A stretch of DNA of 64,000 nt from JADHLK01 sp038131695 (GCA_038131695.1 JAYPQA010000031.1:11434-75433), one strand, 5' to 3'. Shown: positions 7,137-17,165, numbered from the stretch's first letter. Notes: generated from the sequence alone by a model not told the origin. Made by a program: numbers and translations.

Positions 7137-9746
7137 ATGTCCGCCACCGCCACCGCTGCTGTGTCTCTGGAAGCTGAGCCTTCGCGCAGCCGCTGGGTGG
7201 GCTTTATTTGTATTGCCTGGTCGCTGTTCCAGCTGTGGGTTGCGGCAGATTTCCCCTTTTATTTGAGCGAGATAACCGGCTGGAAGCTGGTTTTCAACAA
7301 TCAGGAAGCGCGCCAGATCCATCTGGCGTTCGGGCTGGGGCTGGCGCTGGGGGCCTATCCGGTGATGCGCTCGGTGCACCCCCGGATTGATCCGTTTTTG
7401 AAAGGCGGGCTGCTGGTGCTGGGTGTGGCGGCCTGTCTTTATCTGTATATTTTCAAGCTGGATATTGCCAACCGGGCGGGCCTGCCGAACCGGGCCGACC
7501 TCCTCCTGTCGCTGGCCGGGATTTTCTGTGTGATGGTGGCGGTTTACCGGGTGGTTGGCTTGCCGCTGGTGATTGTGGCGGGCTGTTTCCTGTTTTATGT
7601 GATGTTTCGGGCATCTGGATTTCTTTCCCGATGCGATGCGCTGGAAAGGGGCCTCGCTGAACAAGGCCAGCTGGCATTTCTGGATGCAGACCGAAGGGGT
7701 GTTCGGGGGTGGCGCTGGGCGTATCCGCCTCAATGATATTTTTGTTTGTGCTGTTCGGGGCCTTGCTGGAAAGCGGCGGGGCGGGCAATTATTTCATCAA
7801 ATTATCCTTTGCCGCGCTGGGCCATTTGCGCGGCGGCCCGGCCAAGGCGGCGGTGCTGGCCTCCGGCCTGTCGGGGATTTATTCCGGCTCCTCTATCGCC
7901 AATGTGGTGACCACAGGCACCTTTACCATCCCCTTGATGAAAAAGACCGGATTAAGTGCGGAAAAGGCCGGGGCGGTTGAGGTAGCGTCCTCTACCAATG
8001 GCCAGCTGACCCCGCCGGTGATGGGGGCGGCGGCCTTTCTGATCGCCGAATTTACCGGCATCAGCTATTTTGAGCTGATCAAGCACGCGCTCTTGCCGGC
8101 GCTGGTTTCCTATATTGCGCTGTTCTATATCGTTCATTTAGAGGTGATCAAGCTGAAGCTGGAAGGCTTGCCAAGGGCGGGCAAGGCGCAAAGCCTGCTG
8201 CGGCGGATGACCGGGTTTTTGCTGGGATTTGGCGGGCTGGCGGCCTGTGCGGTGCTGGCCAAGCTGGGGATGGATTGGGTGGGCGATTTGCTGCCCGGCC
8301 TGACCTTGCCGGTGGTGGCGGTCTTGTTGCTGGCGGTCTATCTGTTTCTGGTGCGTCTGGCGGCCAGCCAGCCGGATTTGGAAGTCGGCCTCAGCGAGGC
8401 GGAGATGAAAGCCCTGCCGCGGGTGGGAGAGGTGGCCAGAACCGGCTATCATTTTGTGCTGCCGATTGTGGTTTTGCTCTGGTGTGTTTTGGTCAACCGG
8501 CTCTCGCCTGCGCTGTCGGCCTATTGGGCCTGTGTGGTGATGCTGTTTATCCTGTTGACCCAGCATCCGATCAAGGCGTTTTTCCGCGGTGAACGGGCCA
8601 GCCGGGCGCAGTGGCGGCACGGGCTGGGATATGCTGCGCGGGCTGGAAAATGGCGCGCGCAACATGATCAGCATTGCCATTGCCACGGCGATGGCGGGCA
8701 TTATTATCGGCACGGTCTCGCTGACCGGCGCGCATCAATTTATCGGTGAGTTTGTCGAGACGGTCTCCGGCGGCAATCTGGTTGTCATGCTGCTGCTGGT
8801 TGCGGTGATGAGCCTGATTTTGGAATGGGGCTGCCGACCACGGTCAGTTATATTGTGGTCTCTTCCCTGATGGCCCCGGTGATTGTGATGGTCGGGGCGC
8901 AGAACGGGCTGATCGTGCCGCTGGTGGCGATGCATCTGTTTGTCTTTTATTTTGGCATTCTGGCAGATGATACGCCGCCGGTGGGGCTGGCGGCCTATGC
9001 GGCGGCGGCGATTTCAGGGGCGATCCGATCACACCGGCATTCCAGGGCTTCAGCTATGATATCCGAACCGCGGTGCTGCCTTTCATGTTTATTTTCAATA
9101 CCGGCATTTTGCTGATTGATGTCAGCTGGGCCGGGGCGGTTTTGGTGTTTGCCGCGACAACCGCCGGGATGCTGGCCTTTTGTTCGGCAACCCAGCAATT
9201 CATGCTGGTGCGCAACCGGCTGTGGGAGACGCTGGTTCTGCTGCTGGTGGCCTTCAGCCTGTTCCGCCCGGATTTCTGGCTGGACCGGTTCTCGCCGCCC
9301 TTTGTGGAATTGCCGGGCGCTGAGGCTGAGGCGCTGCTGGATGGCCGGATAGAGGGGTTGGACGGGTCTTTGGACAGGCTGCGCATTCGCATCAACGGGC
9401 CGGATTTTGATGATGCGGAGCGGATTATCAACCGCAATACAATCCTGACCCTGCCAGCCAGCGGGGCAGCAGCGGACAGGCTGGCCAAGGCCGGGCTGGT
9501 GTTGATGGCTGAACAGGGCGCGATGCAGGTGGAAGAACCTTTCCCCGGCACGCCGCTATTTCAGGAATTGCAAGGCTTTGATTTCTATGCGCAGACAGGC
9601 CGGTTGTGTTGGATGCGGTATTGGTAGAGGCGCGCGGGCGCTGGCCCAAGGAAATTTTCTATCTGCCGGCGCTGCTGCTGCTGGGGCTGGTCTGGGGCCT
9701 GCAACGCCGCCGCCAGACACAAGAAGCGGGAGCCAGGCAAGGATGA
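7137..9746 (+). CDS. TAXI-type TRAP transporter fused permease (4TM/12TM), several indels
   Basis: The product is a large inner-membrane protein of about 870 residues, combining the small (DctQ-like) and large (DctM-like) TRAP subunits, as usual for TAXI systems. The N-terminal part has about five membrane segments. The M-domain motifs are FGALLESGGAGNYFIKL, GPAKAAVLASGLSGIYSGSSIANV, TGTFTIPLMKKTG, PPVMGAAAFLIAEFTG, GLPTTVSYIVVSSLMAPV and ILADDTPPVGLAAYAAAAISG. It drives solute uptake with a cation gradient. Frame changes occur near 7604, 7705, 8620, 8828, 9022 and 9600; the family sequence continues across each, so I treat it as one intact gene with read errors. It ends in an ATGA overlap with the aminotransferase gene. 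Confidence 0.88.
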
Positions 9747-11167
9747 AGAGCAGATATCTGTTTCAGCGCAACAGCAAGGCCGATATGCCGCTGGTGACCG
9801 GCGGTGAGGGGTGTTTTCTCTATGATGCGGAGGGCCGCGCCTATCTGGATGGATCCTGCGGGGCGGCGGTGTCCTGCCTCGGCCATTCAGATGCCCATGT
9901 GAAGGCCGCCCTGGCTGAGCAGGCGGGCCAGCTGGCCTATGCCCATACAGCGTTTTTCACCAGCGCGGCAGCAGAAAAGCTGGCGGAGCGGCTGGCCGGT
10001 CTGGCTGCGGGCGATCTGAACCGGGTGTATCTGGTCTCCAGCGGGTCTGAGGCGATAGAGGCAGCGTTGAAGCTGGCGCGGCAATATTTTGTTGAGCAAG
10101 GGGCCCCGCAACGCCGCCATGTCATTGCCCGGCGGCAGAGCTATCACGGCAATACGCTGGGCGCACTGGCAGCTGGTGGCAATCAATGGCGCCGCAGCCA
10201 GTTTGAACCGCTGCTGATAGAGACCAGCCTGATCGCGCCCTGCTATGCCTACCGGGACTGCCGGGAGGGCGAAAGCCTGGAGGCCTATGGCCAGCGGATA
10301 GCCAATGAGCTGGAGGCGGAGATTTGCCGCCTTGGTGCGGATCAGGTGCTGGCCTTTCTGGCTGAGCCGGTGGTCGGGGCGACCGCCGGGGCGCTCTGTC
10401 CGGTGCCGGGCTATCTGGCCCGTATCCGCCAGATTTGCGATAAATATGGCGTGCTGCTGATTTTTGATGAGGTGATGTGCGGCATGGGGCGCACGGGCAG
10501 CCTGTTTGCCTTTGAACAGGAAGCGGTGGTCCCGGATATCGTCACCATTGCCAAGGGGCTGGGCAGCGGCTATCAGCCGATTGGCGCGATGCTGTGCCAG
10601 GATTTCATCCATGATGCGATTGCCGCCGGTTCCGGCTTTTTCCAGCATGGCCATACCTATCTGGCGCATCCGATGGCCTGTGCGGCGGCCAATGCGGTGC
10701 TGGACAGGCTGGTGGATGACGGGCTGGTGGGACAGGTGGCGGAAAAGGGCCGGGCCCTCAGCGCGCGTCTGGACCGGCGGCTGGGCCAGCATCCGCATAT
10801 TGGCGATATTCGCGGGCGCGGGCTATTTATCGGGCTGGAGCTAGTTCAGGACCGGGCCACAAAGGCGGCTTTTGATCCGGCCCTTAATATGGCCGCGCGG
10901 ATTAAGAAAAACGCCTTTGCGCTGGGGCTGGCCTGCTATCCGGCGGGCGGCACGATAGATGGCCGGACCGGCGATCACATTCTGATTGCCCCGCCTTTTA
11001 TCATCAATGAAGAGGAGATGAATTTGCTGGTGCGCCTGCTGGCTGAGGCGGTGGATAAAAGCTGTGCAGAGGTGGGCTGTGCAGGGGCGGGGTTTGGCCT
11101 GGCAGAGGCCGGGTTGTCAGTGGATGGGCTGTTGCCGTCTGTTGCGCAAGGCGGCGGGGCTGGGTGA
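9743..11167 (+). CDS. Class III PLP-dependent aminotransferase
   Basis: The 474-residue enzyme belongs to the class III aminotransferase family, which moves amino groups from omega-amino acids, taurine, beta-alanine, diamines or similar donors to keto acids. Visible signatures are LDGSCGAAVSCLGHS, the PLP phosphate-contact region VYLVSSGSEAIEAALKLAR, the PLP-ring Asp in FDEVMCGMGRTGSLFAFE, and the Schiff-base Lys in TIAKGLGSGYQPIGAM. It starts at the ATGA overlap with the permease stop, so it is translationally coupled to the transporter and probably acts on the imported compound. The C-terminal 35 residues are Gly/Ala/Val-rich and atypical. The exact substrate cannot be read from sequence. 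Confidence 0.9.
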   Translation: MKSRYLFQRNSKADMPLVTGGEGCFLYDAEGRAYLDGSCGAAVSCLGHSDAHVKAALAEQAGQLAYAHTAFFTSAAAEKLAERLAGLAAGDLNRVYLVSSGSEAIEAALKLARQYFVEQGAPQRRHVIARRQSYHGNTLGALAAGGNQWRRSQFEPLLIETSLIAPCYAYRDCREGESLEAYGQRIANELEAEICRLGADQVLAFLAEPVVGATAGALCPVPGYLARIRQICDKYGVLLIFDEVMCGMGRTGSLFAFEQEAVVPDIVTIAKGLGSGYQPIGAMLCQDFIHDAIAAGSGFFQHGHTYLAHPMACAAANAVLDRLVDDGLVGQVAEKGRALSARLDRRLGQHPHIGDIRGRGLFIGLELVQDRATKAAFDPALNMAARIKKNAFALGLACYPAGGTIDGRTGDHILIAPPFIINEEEMNLLVRLLAEAVDKSCAEVGCAGAGFGLAEAGLSVDGLLPSVAQGGGAG

Positions 11168-11177
11168 GGCGGGCAGT

Positions 11178-11942
11178 TCAGGCCCGTTTCCTGTCTTTTG
11201 CGGCCTGTTCTTTTTCGGCCTGTTTTTCCTGGGCCTGTTTTTCCTGGGCTCTCTTCTCATTTGCCAGCTTGATTTTTTCATCAGCTTCCCGCTCTGCGGC
11301 CAGCGCCCGCTTTTCCGCCAGCTCAGCCGTTACAATCCGGCGCGCATAGCGGCGATTGGCAATCTCAATCTGATATTTTTCTGAGGCCAGATATTTCTCA
11401 GACAGGACTTCCCGGTCATGGGCCACCAGCCGCTCCTCATTCCATTTGCCAATTATGTAAAGATTGGTCGCCATGCCGGGCTGCTCGGACATCCGCACCA
11501 GCTGCTCGGTAAAAAGAGAGATAATGCGCGAGCCGACCGGGGCACGCCATACCCCCTCAGCCAGCACCCGGTCATCATTGCTGTCATTCAGATCACTGCC
11601 CAGATCGGTGGCCCCCGCCACATCCGCCAGCAGCGGGAATTTTGACAGATATTCTGATACCCGCGTTTCAATATAGCCATTGGCATCGGTGCGGCCCTGC
11701 ACCTCATTCGGGTCCAGAATGCCATCACCATCCACATCATAGCCCCATTTGGCCCCGGCTATCGGCCCGTAATAAATCCGAATCCGGACCGGCTTGTCGG
11801 TATGGCCGCCGCCGCCGCAGGCAACAAGGGCCAAACCGGAAAGCGTCCAGAGAGAGCTGCTGGATAACAGGCTGGCCAGGGCAGGCTGGCGACGGGCTGT
11901 ATTTGGCATATCATCAGGAAAAGCAAGGAAAGGATGTGTCAT
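11178..11942 (-). CDS. Lipoprotein of unknown function with EF-hand-like loop and charged tail
   Basis: The 254-residue protein starts with a 30-residue polar leader, then a hydrophobic stretch with a lipobox-like end (SLWTLSGLALVACGGGG), suggesting lipidation at Cys 43. A loop YDVDGDGILDPNEVQ (about residues 70-84) fits calcium ligation. The centre (ATDLGSDLNDSNDDR, GVWRAPVGSRIISLF) is conserved-looking but I cannot assign a family. The last 70 residues are an Ala/Glu/Lys coiled coil ending in EKQAQ repeats of 15-bp period. The same leader style occurs in the RTX lipoprotein at 33559-34793. A ribosome site AGAGGA precedes the ATG. It converges on the aminotransferase gene, 10 bp away. Confidence 0.7.
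   Translation of the reverse strand: MTHPFLAFPDDMPNTARRQPALASLLSSSSLWTLSGLALVACGGGGHTDKPVRIRIYYGPIAGAKWGYDVDGDGILDPNEVQGRTDANGYIETRVSEYLSKFPLLADVAGATDLGSDLNDSNDDRVLAEGVWRAPVGSRIISLFTEQLVRMSEQPGMATNLYIIGKWNEERLVAHDREVLSEKYLASEKYQIEIANRRYARRIVTAELAEKRALAAEREADEKIKLANEKRAQEKQAQEKQAEKEQAAKDRKRA
11202..11246 (-). repeat. 15-bp-period repeat in the lipoprotein tail
   Basis: GGCCTG starts at 11202, 11217 and 11232, and the last two 15-bp units are nearly identical. They encode EKQAQ repeats on the minus strand. Confidence 0.85.
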
Positions 11943-11986
11943 GGCATGATCCTCTTTGGGGGTTTTCGTGCATATATAACAGATTG

Positions 11987-12015
11987 TTAGAACAGTTTGT
12001 CCTAAAATAAGTCAA
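11987..12015 (-). promoter_or_regulatory. Possible lipoprotein promoter with overlapping inverted repeat
   Basis: On the minus strand TTGACT (12010-12015) is 17 bp from TTCTAA (11987-11992). An 8-3-8 inverted repeat TTAGAACA/TGTCCTAA (11987-12005, one mismatch) covers the -10 and spacer, as an operator would. Confidence 0.4.
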
Positions 12016-12429
12016 GCCGTATAGTGATCAAAATAACCTATGGTTTTTCACCTTAAAAGCGTAGAAGTGTAATTCAAAAAGGTTAACAAAAAGTTAGATT
12101 TTTTGATTTTTTGTATTTTTTTGCGGCTTTCAGCGAAGAATTTTTGCCCCCTCGCTTCTGGCCAGCTGCCCAAAAGCTGTGCAACAGGTAAAAAACTGCC
12201 TGCTGCTGGCTTGCAGTCTCTTGCATTTTGGCCCCTGCTGGATTAAGCAAGGGCGGATTTTTGATGCCTCTGTCCGGGGGCCGGGTCGCGCCCGCGGGCA
12301 GGCAGAAAAAATCGCCAAAGGGGGGAGGCGTGCCAGCAGCCATTCCAGTCCGGCCATGCCAATGCGGCCAGACCGGACGTGACGGGCGGCGGGCATGAGA
12401 CACAAAAAAGCGTAGGGATTTAAGTCATT
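12016..12429. other. Gene-free interval upstream of the nuo operon
   Basis: An AT-rich stretch (12050-12130) with T runs is followed by GC-rich DNA. A CtrA-like near-match TTAA-N7-TTAG lies at about 12082-12096. I find no credible gene; the nuo promoter must lie here but no clear -35/-10 pair stands out. Confidence 0.55.
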
Positions 12430-12795
12430 ATGGACAGCTATCTGGGCGAATATCTGCCAATCGCGGTCTTTTTGATGGTCGCGGCCGGCCTGTCACTGGC
12501 CTTTGTCATTGGCTCTTTCATCGTTGGCAAGCAGGCCCCGGATATTGAAAAGCTGACGGCTTATGAATGCGGCTTTGATGCGTTTGACGATTCGCGCAAG
12601 CCCTTTGATGTGCGATTCTATCTGGTCGCCATCCTGTTTATTATTTTCGATCTGGAAGTCGCCTTTTTGTTTCCCTGGGCGGTGGCGCTCGGCGATATTG
12701 GGCTGTTCGGCTTCTGGTCGATGATGGTCTTTTTGGGTGTGCTGACTATTGGGTTTGCCTATGAATGGAAGAAGGGGGCGCTGGAATGGGAATGA
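12430..12795 (+). CDS. nuoA: NADH-quinone oxidoreductase subunit A
   Basis: The 121-residue product is a membrane subunit of proton-pumping complex I with three transmembrane helices (about 8-30, 62-82, 90-112). Hallmarks are the conserved loop LTAYECGFDAFDD with its cysteine and the acidic FIIFDLEVAFLFPWA segment. It helps connect the peripheral arm to the quinone channel. It is the first gene of the fourteen-gene nuo operon, and its stop overlaps the start of nuoB. Confidence 0.97.
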   Translation: MDSYLGEYLPIAVFLMVAAGLSLAFVIGSFIVGKQAPDIEKLTAYECGFDAFDDSRKPFDVRFYLVAILFIIFDLEVAFLFPWAVALGDIGLFGFWSMMVFLGVLTIGFAYEWKKGALEWE

Positions 12796-13346
12796 GGCAG
12801 ACAGGCAATGATGCGGCCCTGAACGCCGCCCCGATTCCGCCAGGGTCTGATCAGGATATGATTTTGCGCGCGGTGTCTGATGAGATCACCAATCGCGGCT
12901 TTGTGATTGCCTCGGCAGACAAGCTGTTTAACTGGGCGCGCACCGGCTCACTCTGGCCGATGACCTTTGGTCTGGCTTGCTGTGCGGTTGAGATGATCCA
13001 TTCGGCAGCCTCGCGCTATGATATGGATCGCTACGGGATGCTGTTCCGGCCCAGCCCGCGCCAGTCCGATGTGATGATTGTCGCCGGCACGCTGACCAAC
13101 AAGATGGCTCCGGCCCTGCGGCGGGTCTATGATCAGATGCCGGAGCCGCGCTGGGTGCTGTCGATGGGGTCCTGTGCCAATGGCGGCGGCTATTACCATT
13201 ATTCCTATGCGGTGGTGCGCGGCTGTGACCGGATTGTGCCGGTTGATGTCTATGTGCCGGGCTGTCCGCCAACGGCTGAGGCGCTGATTTACGGGCTGTT
13301 GCAGCTGCAAAAGAAAATCCGCCGCACCGCGACAATCCAGCGCTGA
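12786..13346 (+). CDS. nuoB: NADH-quinone oxidoreductase subunit B
   Basis: The 186-residue subunit holds the terminal 4Fe-4S cluster N2 that reduces ubiquinone. Cluster cysteines are visible in LACCAVEM, SMGSCANGGGYYHYSY and DVYVPGCPPTAEALIYG. I chose ATG 12786 because an AAGGGGG ribosome site lies 7 bp upstream; a second ATG at 12792 forms an ATGA overlap with nuoA and is possible. The N-terminal 25 residues are variable and polar. It is cytoplasmic, at the membrane arm junction with NuoD and NuoH. Confidence 0.97.
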   Translation: MGMRQTGNDAALNAAPIPPGSDQDMILRAVSDEITNRGFVIASADKLFNWARTGSLWPMTFGLACCAVEMIHSAASRYDMDRYGMLFRPSPRQSDVMIVAGTLTNKMAPALRRVYDQMPEPRWVLSMGSCANGGGYYHYSYAVVRGCDRIVPVDVYVPGCPPTAEALIYGLLQLQKKIRRTATIQR

Positions 13347-13385
13347 GCCGCTTTTTTCAAAATTTAAGGGGGAAACAGGGCAAAG

Positions 13386-14057
13386 ATGGACACAGCAGAC
13401 AGCAGGCAAATGGAGCATAGCCGGACAGCCGCTTTTCTTGGGGTGATTGAGGCCAGCCTTTCTGATCTGGTGCTGGCAGCTGATATCCATAATGGCGAGA
13501 TTGTGCTGCGGGCAGAGCTGGCGAAGGTGGCTGATATTCTGCTGGCCCTGCGCGATACCCAGACCCTGGAATGCCGCCAGCTGACCGATATTACGGCTGT
13601 GGACTGGCCGGAGCGGCCGGCCCGCTTTGATCTGGTCTGGCAGCTGCTCAGCGTGCGCTATAATCAGCGCGTGCGCCTGATAGCCGAAGTAGAGGAGGGC
13701 GAGATTGTGCCGTCCAGCGTGCCGGTTTTTGCCTCTGCCAACTGGGCTGAGCGGGAAGTCTGGGATATGTTCGGCATTTTCTTTTCCGGCCATCCTGATT
13801 TGCGCCGCCTGCTGACAGATTATGGCTTTGAGGGCCATCCGCTGCGCAAGGATTTTCCGCTGACCGGCCATGTTGAGGTGCGCTATGACGATACCCAGCG
13901 CCGGGTCGTCTATCAGCCGGTTCAGCTGGTGCAGGAATATCGCGATTTTGATTTCCTCAGCCCTTGGGAAGGAATGCTGGGGGACGGAATATCGGGGGAG
14001 GCCGCTGAGCCTGTGGATGAAGCCGGTTCCAAAGAGGGGGGATCAGCCAATGGGTGA
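13386..14057 (+). CDS. nuoC: NADH-quinone oxidoreductase subunit C
   Basis: This is a 30-kDa-type subunit of 223 residues in the peripheral arm, without cofactor. The family signature is ASANWAEREVWDMFGIFFSGHPDLRRLLTDYGFEGHPLRKDFPL, around residues 115-160, given here only as landmarks (EREVWDMFGI, HPLRKDFPL). A C-terminal FDFLSPWEG motif is present, followed by an acidic Gly-rich tail. It is separate from NuoD, unlike the fused NuoCD of enterobacteria. It overlaps the nuoD start by 8 bp. Confidence 0.92.
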   Translation: MDTADSRQMEHSRTAAFLGVIEASLSDLVLAADIHNGEIVLRAELAKVADILLALRDTQTLECRQLTDITAVDWPERPARFDLVWQLLSVRYNQRVRLIAEVEEGEIVPSSVPVFASANWAEREVWDMFGIFFSGHPDLRRLLTDYGFEGHPLRKDFPLTGHVEVRYDDTQRRVVYQPVQLVQEYRDFDFLSPWEGMLGDGISGEAAEPVDEAGSKEGGSANG

Positions 14058-15228
14058 TATGCAGATACGGCCCCTGACGCTGAATTTTGGCCCGCAGCAT
14101 CCGGCCGCCCACGGGGTGTTGCGGCTGGTGCTGGAAATGGATGGCGAGGTGATAGAGCGGGCTGACCCGCATATCGGCCTGTTGCATCGCGGCACGGAAA
14201 AGCTGATTGAGAACAAGACCTATCTGCAAGCCCTGCCTTATTTTGACCGGCTGGATTATGTCTCGCCGATGAATCAGGAACACGCCTGGGCGCTGGCAAT
14301 TGAAAAGGCCCTGCATATAGAGGTGCCGGAACGCGGCCAATATATTCGCGTCCTTTATTGTGAGATCGGGCGGGTGTTGAACCATCTGCTGAATCTGACC
14401 ACTTTTGCCATTGATGTTGGCGCGATCACGCCGCTGCTCTGGGGATTTGAAGAGCGCGAGACGCTGATGGAATTTTATGAGCGGGCCTCCGGGGCGCGCC
14501 TGCATGCGGCCTATTTCCGGCCCGGCGGGGTGCATCAGGATCTGCCCGATGGTCTGGCTGAGGATATTCTGGCCTGGGCTGACAGGTTCCCTTCCTTCAT
14601 TGATGATCTGGAAACCCTGTTGACGGAAAACCGGATTTTCAAGCAGCGCACGGTAGATATAGGCATTCTGGATACCGAGGAAGCGCTGGGGCTGGGCATG
14701 ACCGGGGTGGTCTTGCGGGCGACTGGCCTGCCGTGGGATTTGCGCAAATCCCAGCCCTATGATGTCTATGAGAAGATGGATTTTGATGTGCCAGTGGGCA
14801 AGACCGGTGATTGCTATGCCCGCTATCTGGTGCGGATAGAGGAAATGCGCCAATCCCTGCGGATTATCCGCCAGGCGATAGAGCAGATGCCGGACGGGCC
14901 GGTGCTGGCCCAGAACCACAAGATCACACCGCCGCGCCGGGCTGAGATGAAAACATCCATGGAAGCGCTGATACAGCATTTCAAACTCTATACAGAGGGC
15001 TTTCATGTGCCGGCCGGTGACAGCTATACCGCTGTTGAGGCGCCGAAGGGGGAATTTGGCGTCTATCTGGTCGCGGACGGGACCAACAAGCCCTGGCGCT
15101 GCCGCTTGCGGGGGCCGGGCTATTATTTCATGGCGGCGGTGGATTATATGTCGCGCGGCCATATGCTGGCTGATTCGGTGGCGATTATTGGGTCGCTGGA
15201 TATTGTGTTTGGTGAGATTGACAGATGA
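14050..15228 (+). CDS. nuoD: NADH-quinone oxidoreductase subunit D
   Basis: The 49-kDa-type subunit has 392 residues and lines the quinone pocket with NuoB. Landmarks are LNFGPQHPAAHGVLRLVLE near the N-terminus (quinone-contact His), GLLHRGTEKLIE, PYFDRLDYVSPM, and the end DIVFGEIDR. It starts inside the last codons of nuoC and ends in an ATGA overlap with nuoE, so the three are translationally coupled. Length and sequence are typical. Confidence 0.97.
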   Translation: MGDMQIRPLTLNFGPQHPAAHGVLRLVLEMDGEVIERADPHIGLLHRGTEKLIENKTYLQALPYFDRLDYVSPMNQEHAWALAIEKALHIEVPERGQYIRVLYCEIGRVLNHLLNLTTFAIDVGAITPLLWGFEERETLMEFYERASGARLHAAYFRPGGVHQDLPDGLAEDILAWADRFPSFIDDLETLLTENRIFKQRTVDIGILDTEEALGLGMTGVVLRATGLPWDLRKSQPYDVYEKMDFDVPVGKTGDCYARYLVRIEEMRQSLRIIRQAIEQMPDGPVLAQNHKITPPRRAEMKTSMEALIQHFKLYTEGFHVPAGDSYTAVEAPKGEFGVYLVADGTNKPWRCRLRGPGYYFMAAVDYMSRGHMLADSVAIIGSLDIVFGEIDR

Positions 15229-15869
15229 GTATTGAGGCGCTGATCGCAGAAGAGCAGCCGGAAAGCTTCGCCTTTAGTGCTGCCAATGAAAAGGAAATTG
15301 AGCGGATTCTGGCCAAATACCCGCCGGAACGCAAGGCCTCTGCCGTGATGCCGCTGCTGGATTTGGCCCAGCGCCAGCATGATAACTGGATCCCGATGGC
15401 GGCGATTGAGGAGATTGCCAAGCGCCTTGATATGGCGAAAATCCGGGTTCTGGAAGTGGCCAGCTTCTATACCATGTTCAATTTGAAGCCGGTGGGGCGG
15501 TATTTCCTGCAATTATGCGGCACCACGCCGTGTATGCTGCGTGGCTCGGATGATGTGACCCGCTGCATAAAGGACAAGCTGGGCATTGCCTCCGGCCAAA
15601 CAACGCCGGATGGCCAATTCAGCCTGCTGGAGGTGGAATGTCTGGGGGCGTGTGTGAACGCGCCGATTATTCAGGTCAATGACGATTTCTATGAAGATTT
15701 GGATTATGACAGCACGGCCCAGCTGCTGGAGGCGCTGGCCGCAGGCAAGCCGCCTGCGCCGGGGTCAGTGGCCGGGCGGCAGGGCTCGCAATCAGCGGCC
15801 GGGCCGACCAGCCTCGCCGGAATGAAGCCGAAAAAGGCGCGGACCGCCAGAAAGGCTCGCCATGCTTGA
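15225..15869 (+). CDS. nuoE: NADH-quinone oxidoreductase subunit E
   Basis: This 214-residue subunit of the NADH dehydrogenase module carries a thioredoxin-like 2Fe-2S ferredoxin fold. Cluster ligands appear in QLCGTTPCMLRGS and VECLGACVNAPIIQVND (about residues 98-150). Beyond residue 175 there is a 40-residue basic Pro/Ala/Lys tail (PPAPGSVAGRQGS, KKARTARKARHA) of unknown role. ATGA overlap with nuoD; the stop lies inside the start of nuoF. Confidence 0.96.
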   Translation: MSIEALIAEEQPESFAFSAANEKEIERILAKYPPERKASAVMPLLDLAQRQHDNWIPMAAIEEIAKRLDMAKIRVLEVASFYTMFNLKPVGRYFLQLCGTTPCMLRGSDDVTRCIKDKLGIASGQTTPDGQFSLLEVECLGACVNAPIIQVNDDFYEDLDYDSTAQLLEALAAGKPPAPGSVAGRQGSQSAAGPTSLAGMKPKKARTARKARHA

Positions 15870-17149
15870 CGACAAGGATCGCATTTTTACCAATATCTAT
15901 GGCTGGGGCGACGCCATGCTGGCCGGGGCCAGATCGCGCGGCGATTGGGATAATACAGCCGCTATTCTGGCGCGGGGCCATGACGCGATTATTGAGGAAG
16001 TCAAAGCCTCCGGCCTGCGCGGGCGCGGCGGGGCGGGTTTTCCGACCGGCCTGAAATGGTCTTTCATGCCAAAGGAAGTCGGCGCACGGCCCCATTATCT
16101 GGTGGTCAATGCCGATGAATCAGAGCCCGGCACCTGCAAGGACCGGGATATTATCCGGCATGAGCCGCATAAATTGCTGGAAGGCTGTGTGGTGGCCGGC
16201 TTTGCCATGCGTGCCCAGGCGGCCTATATCTATATCCGCGGTGAATTTGTCAATGAAGCCAGAGTGTTGCAGGCTGCTATTGATGAAGCCTATGAAGCTG
16301 GTTTGCTGGGCAAGGATGCGGCTGGATCAGGCTGGCCCTTTGATATTTACCTGCATCGCGGGGCCGGGGCCTATATTTGCGGCGAGGAAACCGCGCTGCT
16401 GGAATCGCTGGAAGGGCGCAAGGGCCAGCCGCGGCTGAAGCCGCCTTTTCCGGCTGGTGTGGGCCTGTATGGCTGTCCGACCACGATCAATAATGTGGAA
16501 TCGATTGCCGTAGCGCCGACGATCCTGCGCCGCGGTGGCAGCTGGTTTGCCGGGCTGGGCAAGGAAAACAATACCGGAACCAAGCTGTTTTGCATCTCCG
16601 GTCATGTGAACAACCCCTGCAATGTCGAAGAAGAGATGGGGATTCCGCTGCGGGAGCTTTTGGAAAAGCACGCGGGCGGGGTGCGCGGTGGCTGGGATAA
16701 TCTGCTGGCGGTGATCCCGGGCGGCTCCTCAACGCCGCTGATTACCCGCGAGGTCTGCGCCAGCATGACGATGGATTTTGATGCGCTCAAAGAGGCGGGG
16801 TACCGGGCTGGGCACAGCCGGTATCATCGTGATGGATAAAAGCACTGATATTGTGCGGGCGATCAGCCGGATTTCCTATTTCTACAAGCATGAGAGCTGC
16901 GGGCAATGCACGCCCTGCCGCGAGGGAACCGGCTGGATGTTCCGGATGATGGACCGGATGGTGCGCGGCGAGGCCGAAGCCCATGAGATTGATACGCTCT
17001 GGGAGGTCACCAAACAGGTGGAAGGCCATACGATTTGCGCGCTGGGGGATGCGGCGGCCTGGCCTATCCAGGGGCTGATCCGGCATTTCCGGCCAGAGCT
17101 GGAGCGGCGCATTGCGGCCCGGTCGGCTGTGGTGCGGGCCGCTGAGTAG
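15862..17149 (+). CDS. nuoF: NADH-quinone oxidoreductase subunit F (one indel)
   Basis: The flavin subunit, about 428 residues, oxidises NADH and passes electrons to the iron-sulfur chain. Landmarks are RGRGGAGFPTGLKWSFM (NADH/FMN loop), VVNADESEPGTCKDR, GAGAYICGEETALLES, and the 4Fe-4S ligands ESCGQCTPCREGTGW. The frame breaks at about 16801, where GAGGCGGGGTACCGGG has one extra T compared with the expected E-A-G-T-G-L-G-T-A; both halves otherwise join perfectly. I regard it as one gene with a read error. It overlaps nuoE by 8 bp. Confidence 0.95.
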
Positions 17150-17165
17150 GAGAGGGAAGCCAGCC

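Noticed and set aside
8138..8713. 191-codon minus-strand frame across the TRAP permease
   Set aside because: Antisense shadow of membrane-protein coding sequence, His/Gln/Arg-rich, no ribosome site.
12083..12405. Pro/Arg-rich minus-strand frames upstream of nuoA
   Set aside because: Composition and lack of a ribosome site indicate chance frames in a regulatory interval.
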